Below are positions 53,359-64,000 of a DNA stretch of 64,000 nucleotides, piece after piece. Position numbers and translations under genes: made by a program. Source of the DNA: Stemphylium vesicarium (lineage: Eukaryota > Ascomycota > Dothideomycetes > Pleosporales > Pleosporaceae); assembly GCA_004380135.1 (NCBI GenBank), contig QXCR01000133.1, positions 95,341 through 159,340 of the forward strand, given 5' to 3'. How positions within the stretch are numbered: position 1 is the first letter of the stretch; each line of letters begins with the position of its first letter. The notes below the pieces were generated by a model. It worked only from the letters and a program-made list of their open reading frames with translations. It was not told where the DNA came from and did not search any database.

Positions 53359-56300
53359 ATGGCCTTCCAGATGGCGCCCGCGACGCCACAGCGCCCAACC
53401 CCCGGCGCTTTTGTCAATACGCCTGCGCCCAATCGGCCTGGCTTCACACGACCGGCCACCATGTCACAACCACATTCGCAGCAACAGCAAGCATTGCCTG
53501 CGCCGCCTGCAGAGAGCCCCATAGATCGCGCATCGCGCACCATCAACAGCATGTTGGATAGGGACAACAGGTTTCCAGCTCTAGAGGCGTACATTGGACG
53601 TGAGTAGTCGGGCGGCAGCGGATGAAGATGGTTGAGATGCTAATCAGACGGAACAGAGGGCATCTCTGGTGAATACGAGATACCGAGTGGTCAGGCATGG
53701 GCGCCCTTCCAGAAACTCCGATCCTATAAGCTTCCCGAGGCCGTCTTCGAGCAGGTCGACCACACGCAAATGTCGACGAGCATGGGCTTGTTCGCCGAGA
53801 TCAACCACGCCTGGGTCGTCGTGGACAACCAGGTCTACCTGTGGGACTACACGCATCCAAACCCCGAACTCGTCGGTTTCGAGGAGCAGCCGAGCAACAT
53901 TACCTGCGTAAAGCTGGTTAAGCCGCGTGCCGGTGTCTTTGTGCCCACCATCGAATACCTCCTAGTTGTCGCGACAGTGTCAGACATCTTCTTGATCGCC
54001 GTAGAGTGCCAAAGAGGCCCGGAGGGTGTTCACGGCATCACAATGTACCGCACAGGGCTGTCAACCTCGGTCAGGAAGATCAACGTAACGGCGATTGCCG
54101 GCTCGAGCACGACAGGACGCATATTCTTTGGCGACGGACAGACAGAGGACGTATACGAGTTGAACTACCAACAGGAGGACAAGTGGTTTTCCAGCAAATG
54201 CAGCAAAACGAACCATGTCACCACTTCCATTGGCCTACCCGCACTGCCATTCTACGGACCGACTCGACAAGCTGGTATCCAAGAGATGGTCATTGACGAC
54301 AGCAGGAGCGTCTTGTACACGCTTTCTACCAACGGAACTATCAAGGTTTACTACATGCGCGCGCCGAACGTCCTCGAGAGCGCCCTAACCCGAACGCGCA
54401 CACAGATCGAGACCATGTGTGGGCACATCGTACGGCCGACGGGTGTGCTGGACAAGATGCAGATTGTCAGCCTGAGCCCCATCTCCAGCACCGAGGCGGA
54501 CAACCTATCTCTAATGGCCATCACATCGTCGGGCTGCAGATTGTACCTGAGCACAACGTCTGGAGGACAATGGAGCGCAAACACCACAAGTGCACCAAGC
54601 AGTATGCAGTTACGGCACATTCGCTTCCCACCAAACGACGGCCAACCTTCGCAACAGAGCAATTCGACACAAGTACAGCCATACCAAGGAGGCTCAGCGG
54701 TTGGATTCGAGTCGAGGTGGCTTCGGGAGACTAAACTTGGAACCAGATACGCGCCTGGCGCTTTCTTCTCCTTCGTCCTCAGATCGCCAAACGACCCCAA
54801 CCACCACATGTTCGTTTCTGCGCCCCACTCGGGATTACTCGGTCAGCGGGAAAGCTCAGAGCCTCCTCGGTACACTGAGACTGGTCTGTTCACAGAACTT
54901 GTGGGAAGAGTGCAGGATATCGGCCTGGTATCGGAACCCTTTTCAGCAAGCAATGAACCCCTTGGCTTCGGCAACGAGCTTTCCACCCAGTTCGACAAGC
55001 CGCTCTGCGAGTACGCCATCATCACATCCAACGGTATCGAGACGGTTCGACGGAGAAGACTGGTGGACATTTTCGCTTCGATTGTCAAGATTGGAGGTCA
55101 CGAAGGTGCTGAGGCTGATATCCGTAAGCTTGCGAAGCAGTATGGTCTAGCTGAGACGTCAGCAACCGCTCTGGCTGTCGCATGCGGCCAAGGTTCGGAT
55201 GTTGGACCGGACTCACGAATCGCCAAGGTCACAGATCCTGAAGTTCTAGACTTTGCTCGCAGAGTCTTCATCGAGTTTGGTGGAAAGGCGCATTTGACGG
55301 AGAGTGCGACTGTAGAGGGTCTAAGCGTCGAAAACGTCCGCGCATCACCACGACACGATGGTATTGCGATGTACGTATCGCGTATCGTGCGCTCTATTTG
55401 GAACTCTCCAATCATCACAGAGGTTGCGACCCCAACCGGACCGGCTCTTACATCGACGCACAAGATTACCAAGTTGCAGGAGGTGCAACGCTGCTTGGCC
55501 CAACTTCAAGAGTTTTTGGAATCGAACAAGTCTTTCATCGAAGGCTTGGCTGGCCCAGAGGCTTTGGGACGCGCATCATCTCGGCAAGAGGAAGTTGAGC
55601 TGCAGGGCGAGAATAGAGCTCTCACCAGCCTGCTACAGATGATCAACAACATTGTTGAAGGCATTTCTTTCGTTCTCGTACTTTTCGAGGAGCGTCTGGA
55701 AGACATCCTAGTACTGCTACCGGATCCCCAGCTCCAAGGAAGAGTGCGTCAACTCACCTTCCAAGGCCTCTTCTCCGTCAAGGAGGGCAAGGAGATTGCC
55801 AGGGAGCTAGTCAAGGCTATCGTGAACCGCAACATCACCAAGGGCTCGAATGTCGAATCAGTCGCCGAGGCTCTTCGGAGGAAGTGTGGCAGCTTCTGCA
55901 GCTCAGATGATGTCGTCATCTTCAAGGCACAAGAGAGTTTGAAGAAGGCGGCAGACATTGGTGCAAATGCTGAGCGTGGGCGTATCCTGCTCAACGACAG
56001 CTTGAGACTGTTCGAACAAGTGGCGAAGAGCCTGAGCCACGAGAACTTATCTGCAACTGTTAACCAATACATTCAGCTCGAATTCTATGCCGGTAAGCTA
56101 GTTTGAGTCGTACGTTTTGACCATTGCTAACACGCCGTCCAGGTGCTATCAGACTTGCACTTAAAGTTGCACAGGAGTGGGACCGCGGCAACAAGGCTTT
56201 ATCTTGGGTGAGAGACGCTCGTGAGCAAGTTGGCGATGCGAACGATGCACGACGTCACTTTTATGAAGAACGCGCCTCTTGCTACACCTTGGTCTGCAAC

Positions 56301-57551
56301 GTGATCGAGGCTGTCGACCATGCCTACAATACTCAGGAACCCGTACCGGATGGCGTCATCTCACAAGTCACCCGCCGCAAGCACGAAGCGTACGAGCAGA
56401 TCAACAGCTCAGACGACGAAGTCTTCCAGAACTACTTGTATGACTGGTACATGCAAAATGGATGGGCCGAGCGTTTGCTAGAGATCAACTCGCCATTTGT
56501 AGTTGACTACCTGCGCCAAAGCTCAGAGACGAACCTAGCTCATGCGGACCTGCTATGGCGCTACTACGCTCACTACAACGACTACCTGAGCGCGGCGGAG
56601 ACACAATACCAGCTTGCCAAGAGCGCTTTACCCTTGACTCTAGAGAAGAGGATAGAGTATCTCTCACGGGCCAAGGCCAATGCTTCGACACGCATGACTG
56701 GATTCTCTGAGACCGGGGTACGTAACCGGCAATCGAGACAAGAATTGCTGCGTAACATCAGCGATCATCTCGATATTGCCAACATCCAAGACGACGTGTT
56801 ACAGAGAATCAAGGGCGATGAGCGTCTTGTTGGCAAGCGGAGAGAAGACGTCGTCGAGCATCTCAACGGGCAAATCCACCCTCTTGACGAGCTCTACCAC
56901 GACTACGCCGATCAAGCGGGATACTATGACATCTGTCTCCTCATCTACCACGCCGCCGACTACCGCAGCGTGCCTGATATTCGCTCAACATGGACCAACC
57001 TTATTGATCAGACTCATCGCAACGCAGTCGCAGATCGCCACGGCGCGCCTTGGGAGATTGTTGCATTAAAGGTTGAAGACCTCGGCCACCGCACCAACCT
57101 CAACGACAATGTCTTCCCTGTAAACATCGTCCTGCAACTAATCCTTCAGTACGACTTGGAGTTCTACGTGCACGACGCCAATGCGCCCAATACGCAGAAC
57201 CTGGCGCTGAACGCCAACTTGACATGGCCGATCGACGTCTTCATCAGGCTCAACGCGCCTTTTGAGGGTCTGGTCGCCACTCTTGAGGCACTATGGTATG
57301 CACAAGAACACCCATTCGCGGGCCGTAACCGCAAGCTACTCGTCAAGTGGATCATCTATCTCGTTGAGCAATGGGCTACCGTCAGCAGACGAACAGGCGC
57401 ACTATTCGGCGGACCCGAGAACGCCATCGGCCTAGCTGAGGTGATGCGCATCATCCTAGGCAGCGATGTTCTCGGACGGGACATGGATGATCAAGCATGG
57501 ATCCAGAGAGCGCGGGACGTGAGCGCCGTTGTTGAAGAAGCTGCCCGCTAA
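53359..57551 (+). CDS. NUP170: Nucleoporin Nup170/Nup157 (Nup155 family)
   Basis: Three exons, 53359-53599, 53648-56092 and 56143-57551, give 1364 aa, the usual size (vertebrate Nup155 is about 1390). The N-terminus is Pro/Gln-rich. After join 1 (YIGHGTEGISGEYEIP) comes the beta-propeller domain: LFAEINHAWVVVDNQVYLWD, EYLLVVATVSDIFLIAVEC, then TGRIFFGDGQTEDVYEL and GTIKVYYMRAP. The C-terminal alpha-solenoid spans about residues 560-1364, including the join-2 segment EFYAGAIRLALKVAQEWDRG and DWYMQNGWAERLLEINSPFV. It is an inner-ring scaffold of the nuclear pore that binds membrane and Nup53/Nup59. The unspliced frames would stop right after the exons (TGA at 56105), so both joins are required. 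Confidence 0.96.
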
Positions 57552-58095
57552 TCGTCTCGTGCGACATGTAGGGGACTTGTAGTTGGAACATTGTGAAAGA
57601 TATACCGGGAACGATGATTGAGTGTATTTGGGGTTTGTGTCTGTCTGTTTCCCATTCTTGCAACGCGAGGCGTTGAATAGGTGCATCATCAGTATAATGG
57701 GAGGGTGCGGGACTGGCGTCAAAAGTATGAATTGTATTGCAACACACCAAATCTTGTATGTAAGACATGAGAGAAAGCCAGCCAGCGCTAGCTTTATTTT
57801 TGAATCGAAGATATCGTAATTGGAGGGAAACTGGTTGCGTAGTATGTGTAAAAGTGGCAGTGGTAGCAGTGTGTGGATGCCAGACATGAGCAAGCTATGC
57901 CCCCCATACTAATCCCCGCCCTGGCAGCTTTCCCCAAACATCGTCACCGCGTCGTGCGTGCATCGTCCCTCCATCTACGCGTCGCCTCATCACCATAACC
58001 CGCCGCACACCACATTCTCCCACGTCCTCTCCTCCAACACACAATGTGACCTCCTCGCATCCATCCACTACCACAACCCCCACCATCACCGTAGC
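57552..58095. other. Intergenic
   Basis: 544 bp with the NUP170 3' UTR and the Cys-free CA-rich leader of ARV1. The frame continuing upstream of the ARV1 ATG to 57958 looks like leader. Confidence 0.45.
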
Positions 58096-59117
58096 ATGCC
58101 CATCTGCATCTCATGCCGCACCCCCGTGCGCACACTCTACACAACCTACTCCAAAGCCGACGATCGAGCCCTGGGCAAAGGCGTGCGCCTAACCCAATGT
58201 CCCGTGTGCAAGAAATTCGCGGACAAATACGTCGAGCACGACTTTGTAGTGCTGTTTATCGACCTGGTGTTGATTAAGGCGGAGGTGTATCGGCATTTGC
58301 TGTTTAATCGGCTGGAGAGGGGGGATGATCGGTTTGATGTGAGTAGTAACGCTCTATTTACACAAGTGCTGGGGCATGAACTGGAGAGGATGCAAGCTAA
58401 TGTGGTATAATGTTGTAGCGATCGATCCTCAGATTGGCAATCCTACTCCTGCTCTTCGACGTCTACCTAACGTGGGCGCGGATAGAGAAACTTCCCCTTC
58501 CGCTTTCGTCGCCGTATCATCCTTCCTCGTCGCCGACCGAATTCGTGCCGCATACCAACGTTTCGTCTACGAGTCCGCTTGTGCCGCCGCACGATGGGAT
58601 AACGAATGCTGTGGTGCTGCAGGCGCATCCGCTGGGACTACAGTACCTGTTCTTTCTCTGCTTGGTCACGCTGTGTACTCTGGCGTTTCACCTCCCCATC
58701 AGGCTACTGTGTGCTTACAACCCGAGTCGCTTGCCTGGTGCGGTGAGGAGGCTGTGGCAGAGGTGTATACCGCATTTCACTAAAGCGACGCCTTTGTCGA
58801 CGGCGCTGTTAGTGTCTTCTTGCACAAAGCTTTTTCCTATTTTGCTTATCATATGGGAGTATGATCTGCCTAGCTCGGCGACGGCGGTTAGTTGGGCGGT
58901 TATTGTGAATAATATTGCTGCGCTGGAGATACTCATGGACTGTGGGTATCTCAGAGCTGGCATACTGGTTGGAGTCGGGGCAGGGATGAGAACGCTGGTA
59001 GGATGGGGGATACTGCGCGCGGCTGGGCTAGGAACGGGATGGGAAGGATATTTGAGCGAGTGGACGGTAGCAGGCTCTCTTTGGGGCTGGGCGGGTGATT
59101 TGATAAGTGCTTCTTGA
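58096..59117 (+). CDS. ARV1: Arv1, ER lipid homeostasis protein
   Basis: Two exons, 58096-58338 and 58419-59117, give 313 aa. The phase-0 join gives DDRFDRSILRLAILLLLFDV. The start MPICISCRTPV is typical: the family begins with a zinc-ribbon-like Cys pair (C4, C7) matched by CPVCKKFADKYVEHDFV (the Arv homology domain). Downstream are helices FVVLFIDLVLIKAEVY, LRLAILLLLFDVYLTW, LQYLFFLCLVTLCTLAFH and C-terminal ones ending WEGYLSEWTVAGSLWG. In yeast Arv1 acts in sterol and GPI-precursor trafficking between ER and other membranes. A Ser/Pro-rich loop of about 45 residues lies between helices 3 and 4. Confidence 0.93.
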
Positions 59118-59438
59118 CATGGAAAGCAGATGAGGTGTCGTGTCGTTGACTTCAAAGCATAATATGATACCCCATTTGATATTTGTACAAGCAAGCCTAA
59201 ATAAAAGAAGTTCCGTAATGCGCCAGACCAAGTGTGCAAATGCGCGCCAGGTTTGACATGCTCAAACCCAACTTTCCATGATCGGCTCCTTTAGACAGTC
59301 CCTCAGCGCACAGTAGTTCTTCCGTACGGCGCAGCCTCTCGGCGTGGACCATACTTCCTATCGGCTGAATGACTGTTTCGAGCCACATTCCCGCCCGCGT
59401 GATTGCATTCGTTGCGCATGTAAATATTATCCAACACG
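59118..59438. other. Convergent 3' intergenic
   Basis: 321 bp between ARV1 and VMA9 3' ends; nothing else seen. Confidence 0.4.
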
Positions 59439-60002
59439 CTAGCGTCCCCCATTATATTCCGGTCGCAAGTCGTTTCGTACAGGCGAGATAAGCGGATGAA
59501 GTTGTGCGAGGAAGGTAATAGCCCACATAATATACATGGCAGCCGCCGAAAGTACGAGAGTAGATCGCCAAACCCTGTCCGGACTAGTTAGCCAGCATTC
59601 CTTGCTATCTTCGGGCGCCTCCAAAATCTGCTCCTCTCAAGTCCTCTTCTCGGATATATACGGGGAACGGGGCTCGCTGTCCTCGGCGCGGATGCGGGTA
59701 TCATGGCTGGCAAAGTGTACACGCCTGCCGCCTCCTGCAGCGTCGCGGTGCTTCTCTGATAAAACCCGTAATTGTTCTAGAGAGTGCTTGGTGCGGAGAC
59801 AGGGCTTGGAGGGCGTGGTTGCGGCCTTGGACGAAGGGAGGGTGCGGTGAACGTACGTCTGGTTTTCACCCTTTGGCGCTAGAACCCAGGCTGCGGCGCA
59901 GAAGATTACGACGACGATGAGGCCGATGATGGGGGCCCAGCTGCGAGCATTAGCTTTCCCTTCTTGCAGTCACATGTTTCGTGGTGTGTACCCGTTCGCC
60001 AT
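59439..60002 (-). CDS. VMA9: V-type proton ATPase subunit e (Vma9)
   Basis: Three coding exons, 60002-59992 (11 nt), 59940-59857 and 59574-59439, give 76 aa. The joins assemble MANG|WAPIIGLIVVVIFCAA and GENQT|VWRSTLVLSAAAMYI. The first exon, only 11 nt, ends GG before a GTACAC donor and is completed by the C at the next exon; the second donor is GTACGT. After the PKGENQT loop the second helix is AMYIMWAITFLAQLHPL, followed by SPVRNDLRPEY. This matches the two-helix subunit e of the V0 sector of fungal and animal V-ATPases, needed for assembly and proton pumping into vacuole or Golgi. The 282-nt second intron contains ORFs on both strands that are not genes. Confidence 0.9.
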
Positions 60003-62231
60003 TGTTGAATGTTGGAAGAGTGGTGTTGCGCGGGTTGTGTTCGGTACTGGAAGTTGGGTAGGAGTGACGCGACGGATGGATACGCGCAGAATTTGGACCG
60101 GTCGTTCAGATGTGTGGCGTTACGGCGAGCTGGAGATGTCGAGATGCCTCTGGTGTGGAGTCGCGAGCTTGGGGAGCTACGATGACGCCTGGGGCACTTG
60201 GCACGCTAGCTGTTTTGAGGGCACGTGAATATCAAGGTGACAGTCCCATTCCTATTTGACGATTCTGCTCGATTTATTCGAATCTCTAGCCATGTTTTTA
60301 TGTACAGATCTTGGTTCGCAATCTGCCTGAGGGGTCGACTGCTATGATGGGCGGCTAGCCGGTACACTGTTTCCGAAGGTTGGTGCCTACCGCGTCTCCG
60401 GACAGACTCAGGTATTCCAACCACCATGGTCTGTCGACTAACCGTATACCTATTCTGGATGTACGGTCCGAGACAGCGACGCTAGCATCGAGGTTCCTTT
60501 CCCCACCATGGTCCTGAAATAGACAGGAATTATGGTCCCACTTCTGGCATGTACTTATAGGCCTTTGCCCACGCTGACACTCGTATCTTCTTCTCTTACA
60601 CCTTAACTCCTCCACTCAATCATCCATCTCCTTCTTTCTATCTCTCTTCTTCGAGAGCTATACCATTCCATGTTTCCACTCACGCGGAAGACGCCTCCAC
60701 CGCGCGGGTGTAGTTTCAGCTTCTGCCAGACTCTTTCCTATTCGTTTCGGCCTTGAGAAAACGATTTCTTTCCAAGTTGTACTTTTCTCTTTTTCTTTTT
60801 TTTCTTATTCCCGTGGACGCTTCATGTTTTCGATCGTCGCGCGCGCTGGAGTGGCACATCCATGATGGAAGCTTCACCGGAAGCCTCATTTTCGACTAGC
60901 GTTTCCATCCCGCATAGCCATATTCAGCCACAGGCTACTATTCTATTTCGAGTAGGTAATGATATTCCTCTTCTCTATTACCTCCCATGTTCTGACAAAG
61001 CTGTTAGTTACGCCCTTTCAACCCTCATTGGCTGCCTTCTCCGGATAAAGCGGTGTGACCTGCATATGCATATCGCGAGAACTTTCGCCTACAATCTGCA
61101 GTCGATCGGCATGACTCGCTTCCTTCAAACTCCCAGGAAACTAGAAACCTATATCGTCTGGAATACTACAGGAAGCCTCAGCAAACTGGCTGGGCCGTTA
61201 TCCTTGGAAGCATATCTCAAGCCAGGTACTTCGGGATCTGGAATTAGCTGGAACAACGTAATATCGAACAGCACGGGGCTTAAGGGCACCTCATTACCCA
61301 GATCTTAGTTCAATCTTTGTCAAGCTCTCGCAGGTTGTAGTCTAGACTGTGTAGCATCCAATGGGAATCCCGGAACTCGTCACACTGCATATCTGAATAG
61401 TGGAACAGTGGACTCATCTCTTCCGGACCAGGATCTTGCTTCCGTGACAATTCCCGTACTAGGGTTACTCCTCGCGTCCAAGAATCATTGTCGAGAAGGA
61501 CTGGTCGCACCCTAGAAAGTCGGCTACGAGGGTCACAAAAACTGGCTCACGCCCCATACAATACGCATTAAGGGCTCAACGCATCAGGCTTATCATATGC
61601 TGCTTCCACCAGTCTAGCGCCCCTCAGCATCGCCTTAAGCTGCTTCACTTTACACAATGTATGTTCTGGTTCCTATTAATGAAGCATGGTGTAGCCCAAG
61701 AGCCATGGCACGCGGCTCGTGGCACCCCATACAAGAGCCAAAAGACGCAATTTTTGAGTGAGGCAAGTTATCCGGGTAGCATTGATTCCGCGGCCGATCC
61801 TCTTGGTCATCATTGCTAGCACTTAGGTGTGTATGGCACCGAAATCCTACTGGCTCTCTTTCTCGAGGTGCAGAACTGCCACGTACAACAGACAGACGCA
61901 TGATTCATACGATTACGTGGAACCAACTGATAGAGTGATCGGTCTGCAAGGGAATACCGAGATCCAAAACCAATCGCTGGGATTATCAAGCTTTCCTCAC
62001 TAAGCTGGGTACGACGCCTCACCAAAAATGCCCTTTGAGGCTTTAGATATCTTCCTCTTTACCTTGGACGGTGCTTTCGTCAAATAACTAATGAGGACCG
62101 GACCATAAAGCAGCCGCACGCTTGTTTGTTCGTTTTTATCCACGAAAAGCATCTATACCTCGAGCAGCCTGCGTTCTTCTTCCTGACCCCACCCTCAAGT
62201 TCTTTTACTTTCAATAGCTAATCGAGAATCC
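60003..62231. other. Gene-poor stretch with a CT-rich promoter-like tract
   Basis: About 2.2 kb. From about 60600 to 60800 the plus strand is strongly pyrimidine-rich (runs such as TCTTTTTCTTTTTTTTCTT), as in fungal promoters. Apart from the weak ORF at 60862 nothing is supported. The minus-strand frames at 61310-62025 are short and domainless. Confidence 0.4.
60862..61308 (+). CDS. Possible hypothetical ORF (weak)
   Basis: 148 aa directly downstream of the pyrimidine-rich tract, beginning MMEASPEASFSTSVSIPHSH. No signal peptide, helix or domain is recognisable. A GTAGGT near the 31st codon could be a donor that would change the product. It could equally be an upstream exon or untranslated leader of the polyproline gene 900 bp further on. 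Kept only because of its promoter context. Confidence 0.2.
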   Translation: MMEASPEASFSTSVSIPHSHIQPQATILFRVGNDIPLLYYLPCSDKAVSYALSTLIGCLLRIKRCDLHMHIARTFAYNLQSIGMTRFLQTPRKLETYIVWNTTGSLSKLAGPLSLEAYLKPGTSGSGISWNNVISNSTGLKGTSLPRS

Positions 62232-63737
62232 ATGGACGAAGATTTGGTCTTTGTCGAAAGTGGTCCCTCGATGTGTGTGATCTCATCTTCCTCGAAGGAG
62301 TCACAGCCGGATACATTCACTTCCCACAAACGAGACATTCGAACACTGGCCGAAAATGGCAATACGACAGCCCTGAAGCCCCATGAAGTGGACGGTAGTG
62401 GGATGAGCAACTATGGCACGCACAGTACGGTTTTACATGCTGCTTCTGATACTGGGAAACGCTTATACTCAATGACAGATTCACTGAAAGACCGTTCTTG
62501 TGATGCGGGAGAATTTCAACCTGCGATACAGAACGATCAGCGAGCCGAATCCAAAACAAAGGAAGGAGAGCTGACCCGCGAAGATCTCAATCCGGAGCCT
62601 CCGCTCACCAGGCGATATCTTGGATCGGAACAAAGCGGCTCTGTAGTCCCAATGAATCAGAGACTAGCGGACCGTTCAATTCGGCCTTGTCCTCTTCCCC
62701 CTCTCCCTCCCCCTCCTCCTCCACCGGTAAGATAAGCATACATTCATTAGAATGACAAGAGAGAAATAGACTAATATTTACATAGCCTCCACCATTTACT
62801 GGTGTACATCAGCCTCTGCACTTTCCGGTTGCCTTTCCTCCACCACCACCACCACCGCCTCCTGTATGTCGAAGACTCGCTTTTTATCTGTCTAATTTCT
62901 AACACTCTTCAGCCTCCACCTCCACCACCGCCGCCACCGCCACCATCACCACCACCTCCTCCGCCCGCTCCTGTGCACTTCGAGGCTTCGTTCAAACCGG
63001 ACATAGAAGTGGAAACGCCAAACGAATTCATACGAACGCAATATGCGGATGAGTCTATCCACTGTATCGAAAGCCAGCTTATCAGGATTGCTCCTTGCCG
63101 GCGCAACGTTCTGGTCACACGCCACCAAGCCACCGCGGCAGAATACAAGGAATACGAATGGCTTCTGCGATTTGGAAGCACCGAACTTTGGTACGAGAAG
63201 CCGACCAGGGCATTTCTGCGCATGAAGAACGTGGATCCAAACCACTGTGTTCCAGAACTGCTCTCAATGGTGCAAGCTAGGCCTGTCAGTCTTGAAACGC
63301 CGACCGTATGGGCATCCGCTCCAATGACCACTCCCCTTGAGAACAATGTGTATGACTGCACCGCCAGCCATGCGGAAAAGCTCAGTTATACTGGCATCTG
63401 CGGACAGTGCACCGATGAACAGGAAGAAGCATTGGAAAACACTTCGCTTGCTTATTACTTGATTCTGAGCACTTGTCAAGCACGCGAGCCTTTTGTCCAT
63501 GGGGCACACTTCAATGGGCACAAGATCTACAGCATGATCCGATGCGGGAGCCGTGATGCTGCTGTGGCTGAAGCCTTCTACGCTTCGGGCGTGAATGGCT
63601 GGAACGTAGCGTTCAGCTGCGTGATGAGGCTCGGCGAGGACTTTGAAGAAAGATCTGGAAAGGCCAAGGTTGTCAAAGACCTCGCGCAGTTGGCTCAGGA
63701 TGATAAAGATGAAGAAAATGTTCGCGTCTTTTACTAA
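62232..63737 (+). CDS. Polyproline protein with unassigned C-terminal domain
   Basis: Three exons, 62232-62726, 62786-62863 and 62913-63737, all phase 0, give 465 aa. Both introns (GTAAGA and GTATGT donors, TACATAG and CTTCAG acceptors) interrupt proline runs: exon 1 ends LPPLPPPPPPP, exon 2 is PPPFTGVHQPLHFPVAFPPP plus more prolines, and exon 3 opens with about 20 mostly proline codons. The N-terminus (1-155) is Ser/Glu/Asp-rich and disordered. The C-terminal ~250 residues look folded: QYADESIHCIESQLIRIAP, YEWLLRFGSTELWYEKPTR, NGHKIYSMIRCG, and a helical end. I recognise no family. Profilin/SH3/WW-type binding by the prolines is inference. Confidence 0.75.
62836..62966 (+). repeat. CCN (polyproline) microsatellite tract, interrupted by an intron
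   Basis: Two CCA/CCG/CCT repeat clusters, 62842-62863 and 62913-62966, flank the second intron of the polyproline gene. The split-run arrangement suggests slippage or repeat-mediated exon growth. Confidence 0.7.
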
Positions 63738-63749
63738 CAAGCGTGAAAT

Positions 63750-63973
63750 CAACAAACACTAAACCAAAACACCTCCTTCTAGAATGCCCTCGCTACAACA
63801 TAGAGAGAGAACAACTCAAAGAGACAATCCAACACCGACCGATTACCCTACCTCTCCTTCTCCACACTAAAGCTGGTATAGAAGCCACTATAGCTTTTAT
63901 TACAAGCACTAGAATTGGAACAAGAAAGTGGCACCTAGGCCAAACAACAAACGAGCAGACAGTCACTGCATAA
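63750..63973 (+). mobile_element. 3' remnant of a LINE-type (Tad-like) non-LTR retrotransposon
   Basis: About 75 codons of the C-terminal end of a fungal LINE polyprotein: KHLLLECPRYNIEREQLKET, then LPLLLHTKAGIEATIAFI, and STRIGTRKWHLG before a TAA. The Cys and His-rich HLLLECPRY and the LLHTKxG and TRxWHL strings recur at the ends of fungal RT/RNase-H elements. The upstream frame is cut off 12 bp after the stop codon of the preceding gene, so it is a 5'-truncated copy, as is normal for LINE insertions. Confidence 0.7.
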
Positions 63974-64000
63974 ACAAGGACTACACATATCTGTTTCCTA

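Noticed and set aside
59536..60228. Plus-strand ORFs of 104 and 103 aa
   Set aside because: They run antisense through VMA9 exons and introns; the spliced minus-strand gene is conserved.
1..64000. tRNA, rRNA, CRISPR or prophage features
   Set aside because: None found by eye; the organism is eukaryotic and no cloverleaf-like sequence was recognised, although a tRNAscan run would be decisive.

Overview
The window is nuclear DNA of a filamentous ascomycete (Pezizomycotina). The gene set suggests Dothideomycetes/Pleosporales, but that placement is inference. Supporting signs are many short introns (about 45-120 nt) with GTAAGT/GTATGT-like donors and CTAAC-like branch points, pyrimidine-rich promoters, and fungal-only families: UstYa/DUF3328, Zn2Cys6 regulator, PTH11-like rhodopsin-domain protein, DUF8035-like protein and a Fot1/pogo-type transposon. 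No rRNA, tRNA or CRISPR was recognised. Exon joins were worked out by hand from splice signals, reading-frame phase and family conservation; no transcript data were available.

Left part (1-21800) is mostly housekeeping. In order: a PAN/Apple-like membrane protein (-), an NZF zinc-finger protein (+), the COPI ArfGAP Glo3 (-), a DUF1989 protein (+), a fungal multi-pass membrane protein (-), the ribosome-biogenesis GTPase Nog1 (+), a second PAN/Apple-like membrane protein with a signal peptide (+), thymidylate synthase (-) sharing a 205-bp CGCG-rich promoter with a coiled-coil, possibly augmin-like gene (+), a protein with a helical N-terminus and an R/D/E/Y-rich tail (+), and a four-helix membrane protein (+).

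Middle part (21900-30500) is an accessory, decayed block. A large Ulp1-like (C48) cysteine-protease locus carries several frameshifts and four nonsense codons, each explainable as a CpA-to-TpA change as in repeat-induced point mutation. Next comes a complete but dead 2.1-kb pogo/Fot1-like DNA transposon with 22-bp terminal inverted repeats and TA target duplications. After it lies a truncated pseudogene pairing a STAND-type N-terminal stub with the C-terminal half of a fungal membrane-protein family.

Right part (30700-64000) holds a 67-aa spliced membrane protein missed by simple ORF calling, a GH47 mannosidase, two tandem Gly-rich miniproteins beginning MGCxxSK (predicted myristoyl/palmitoyl anchors), and a possible accessory cluster: Zn2Cys6 regulator, divergent isochorismatase-fold hydrolase, GNAT acetyltransferase, UstYa-like protein, small secreted protein, rhodopsin-like membrane protein and amino-acid permease. 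Housekeeping genes follow: DUF8035-like protein, mitochondrial AIM41/YqeY, nucleoporin Nup170/Nup155, ARV1 and V-ATPase subunit e (VMA9, with an 11-nt first coding exon). The window ends with a polyproline protein of unknown function and, 12 bp beyond its stop codon, the tail of a LINE-type retrotransposon.
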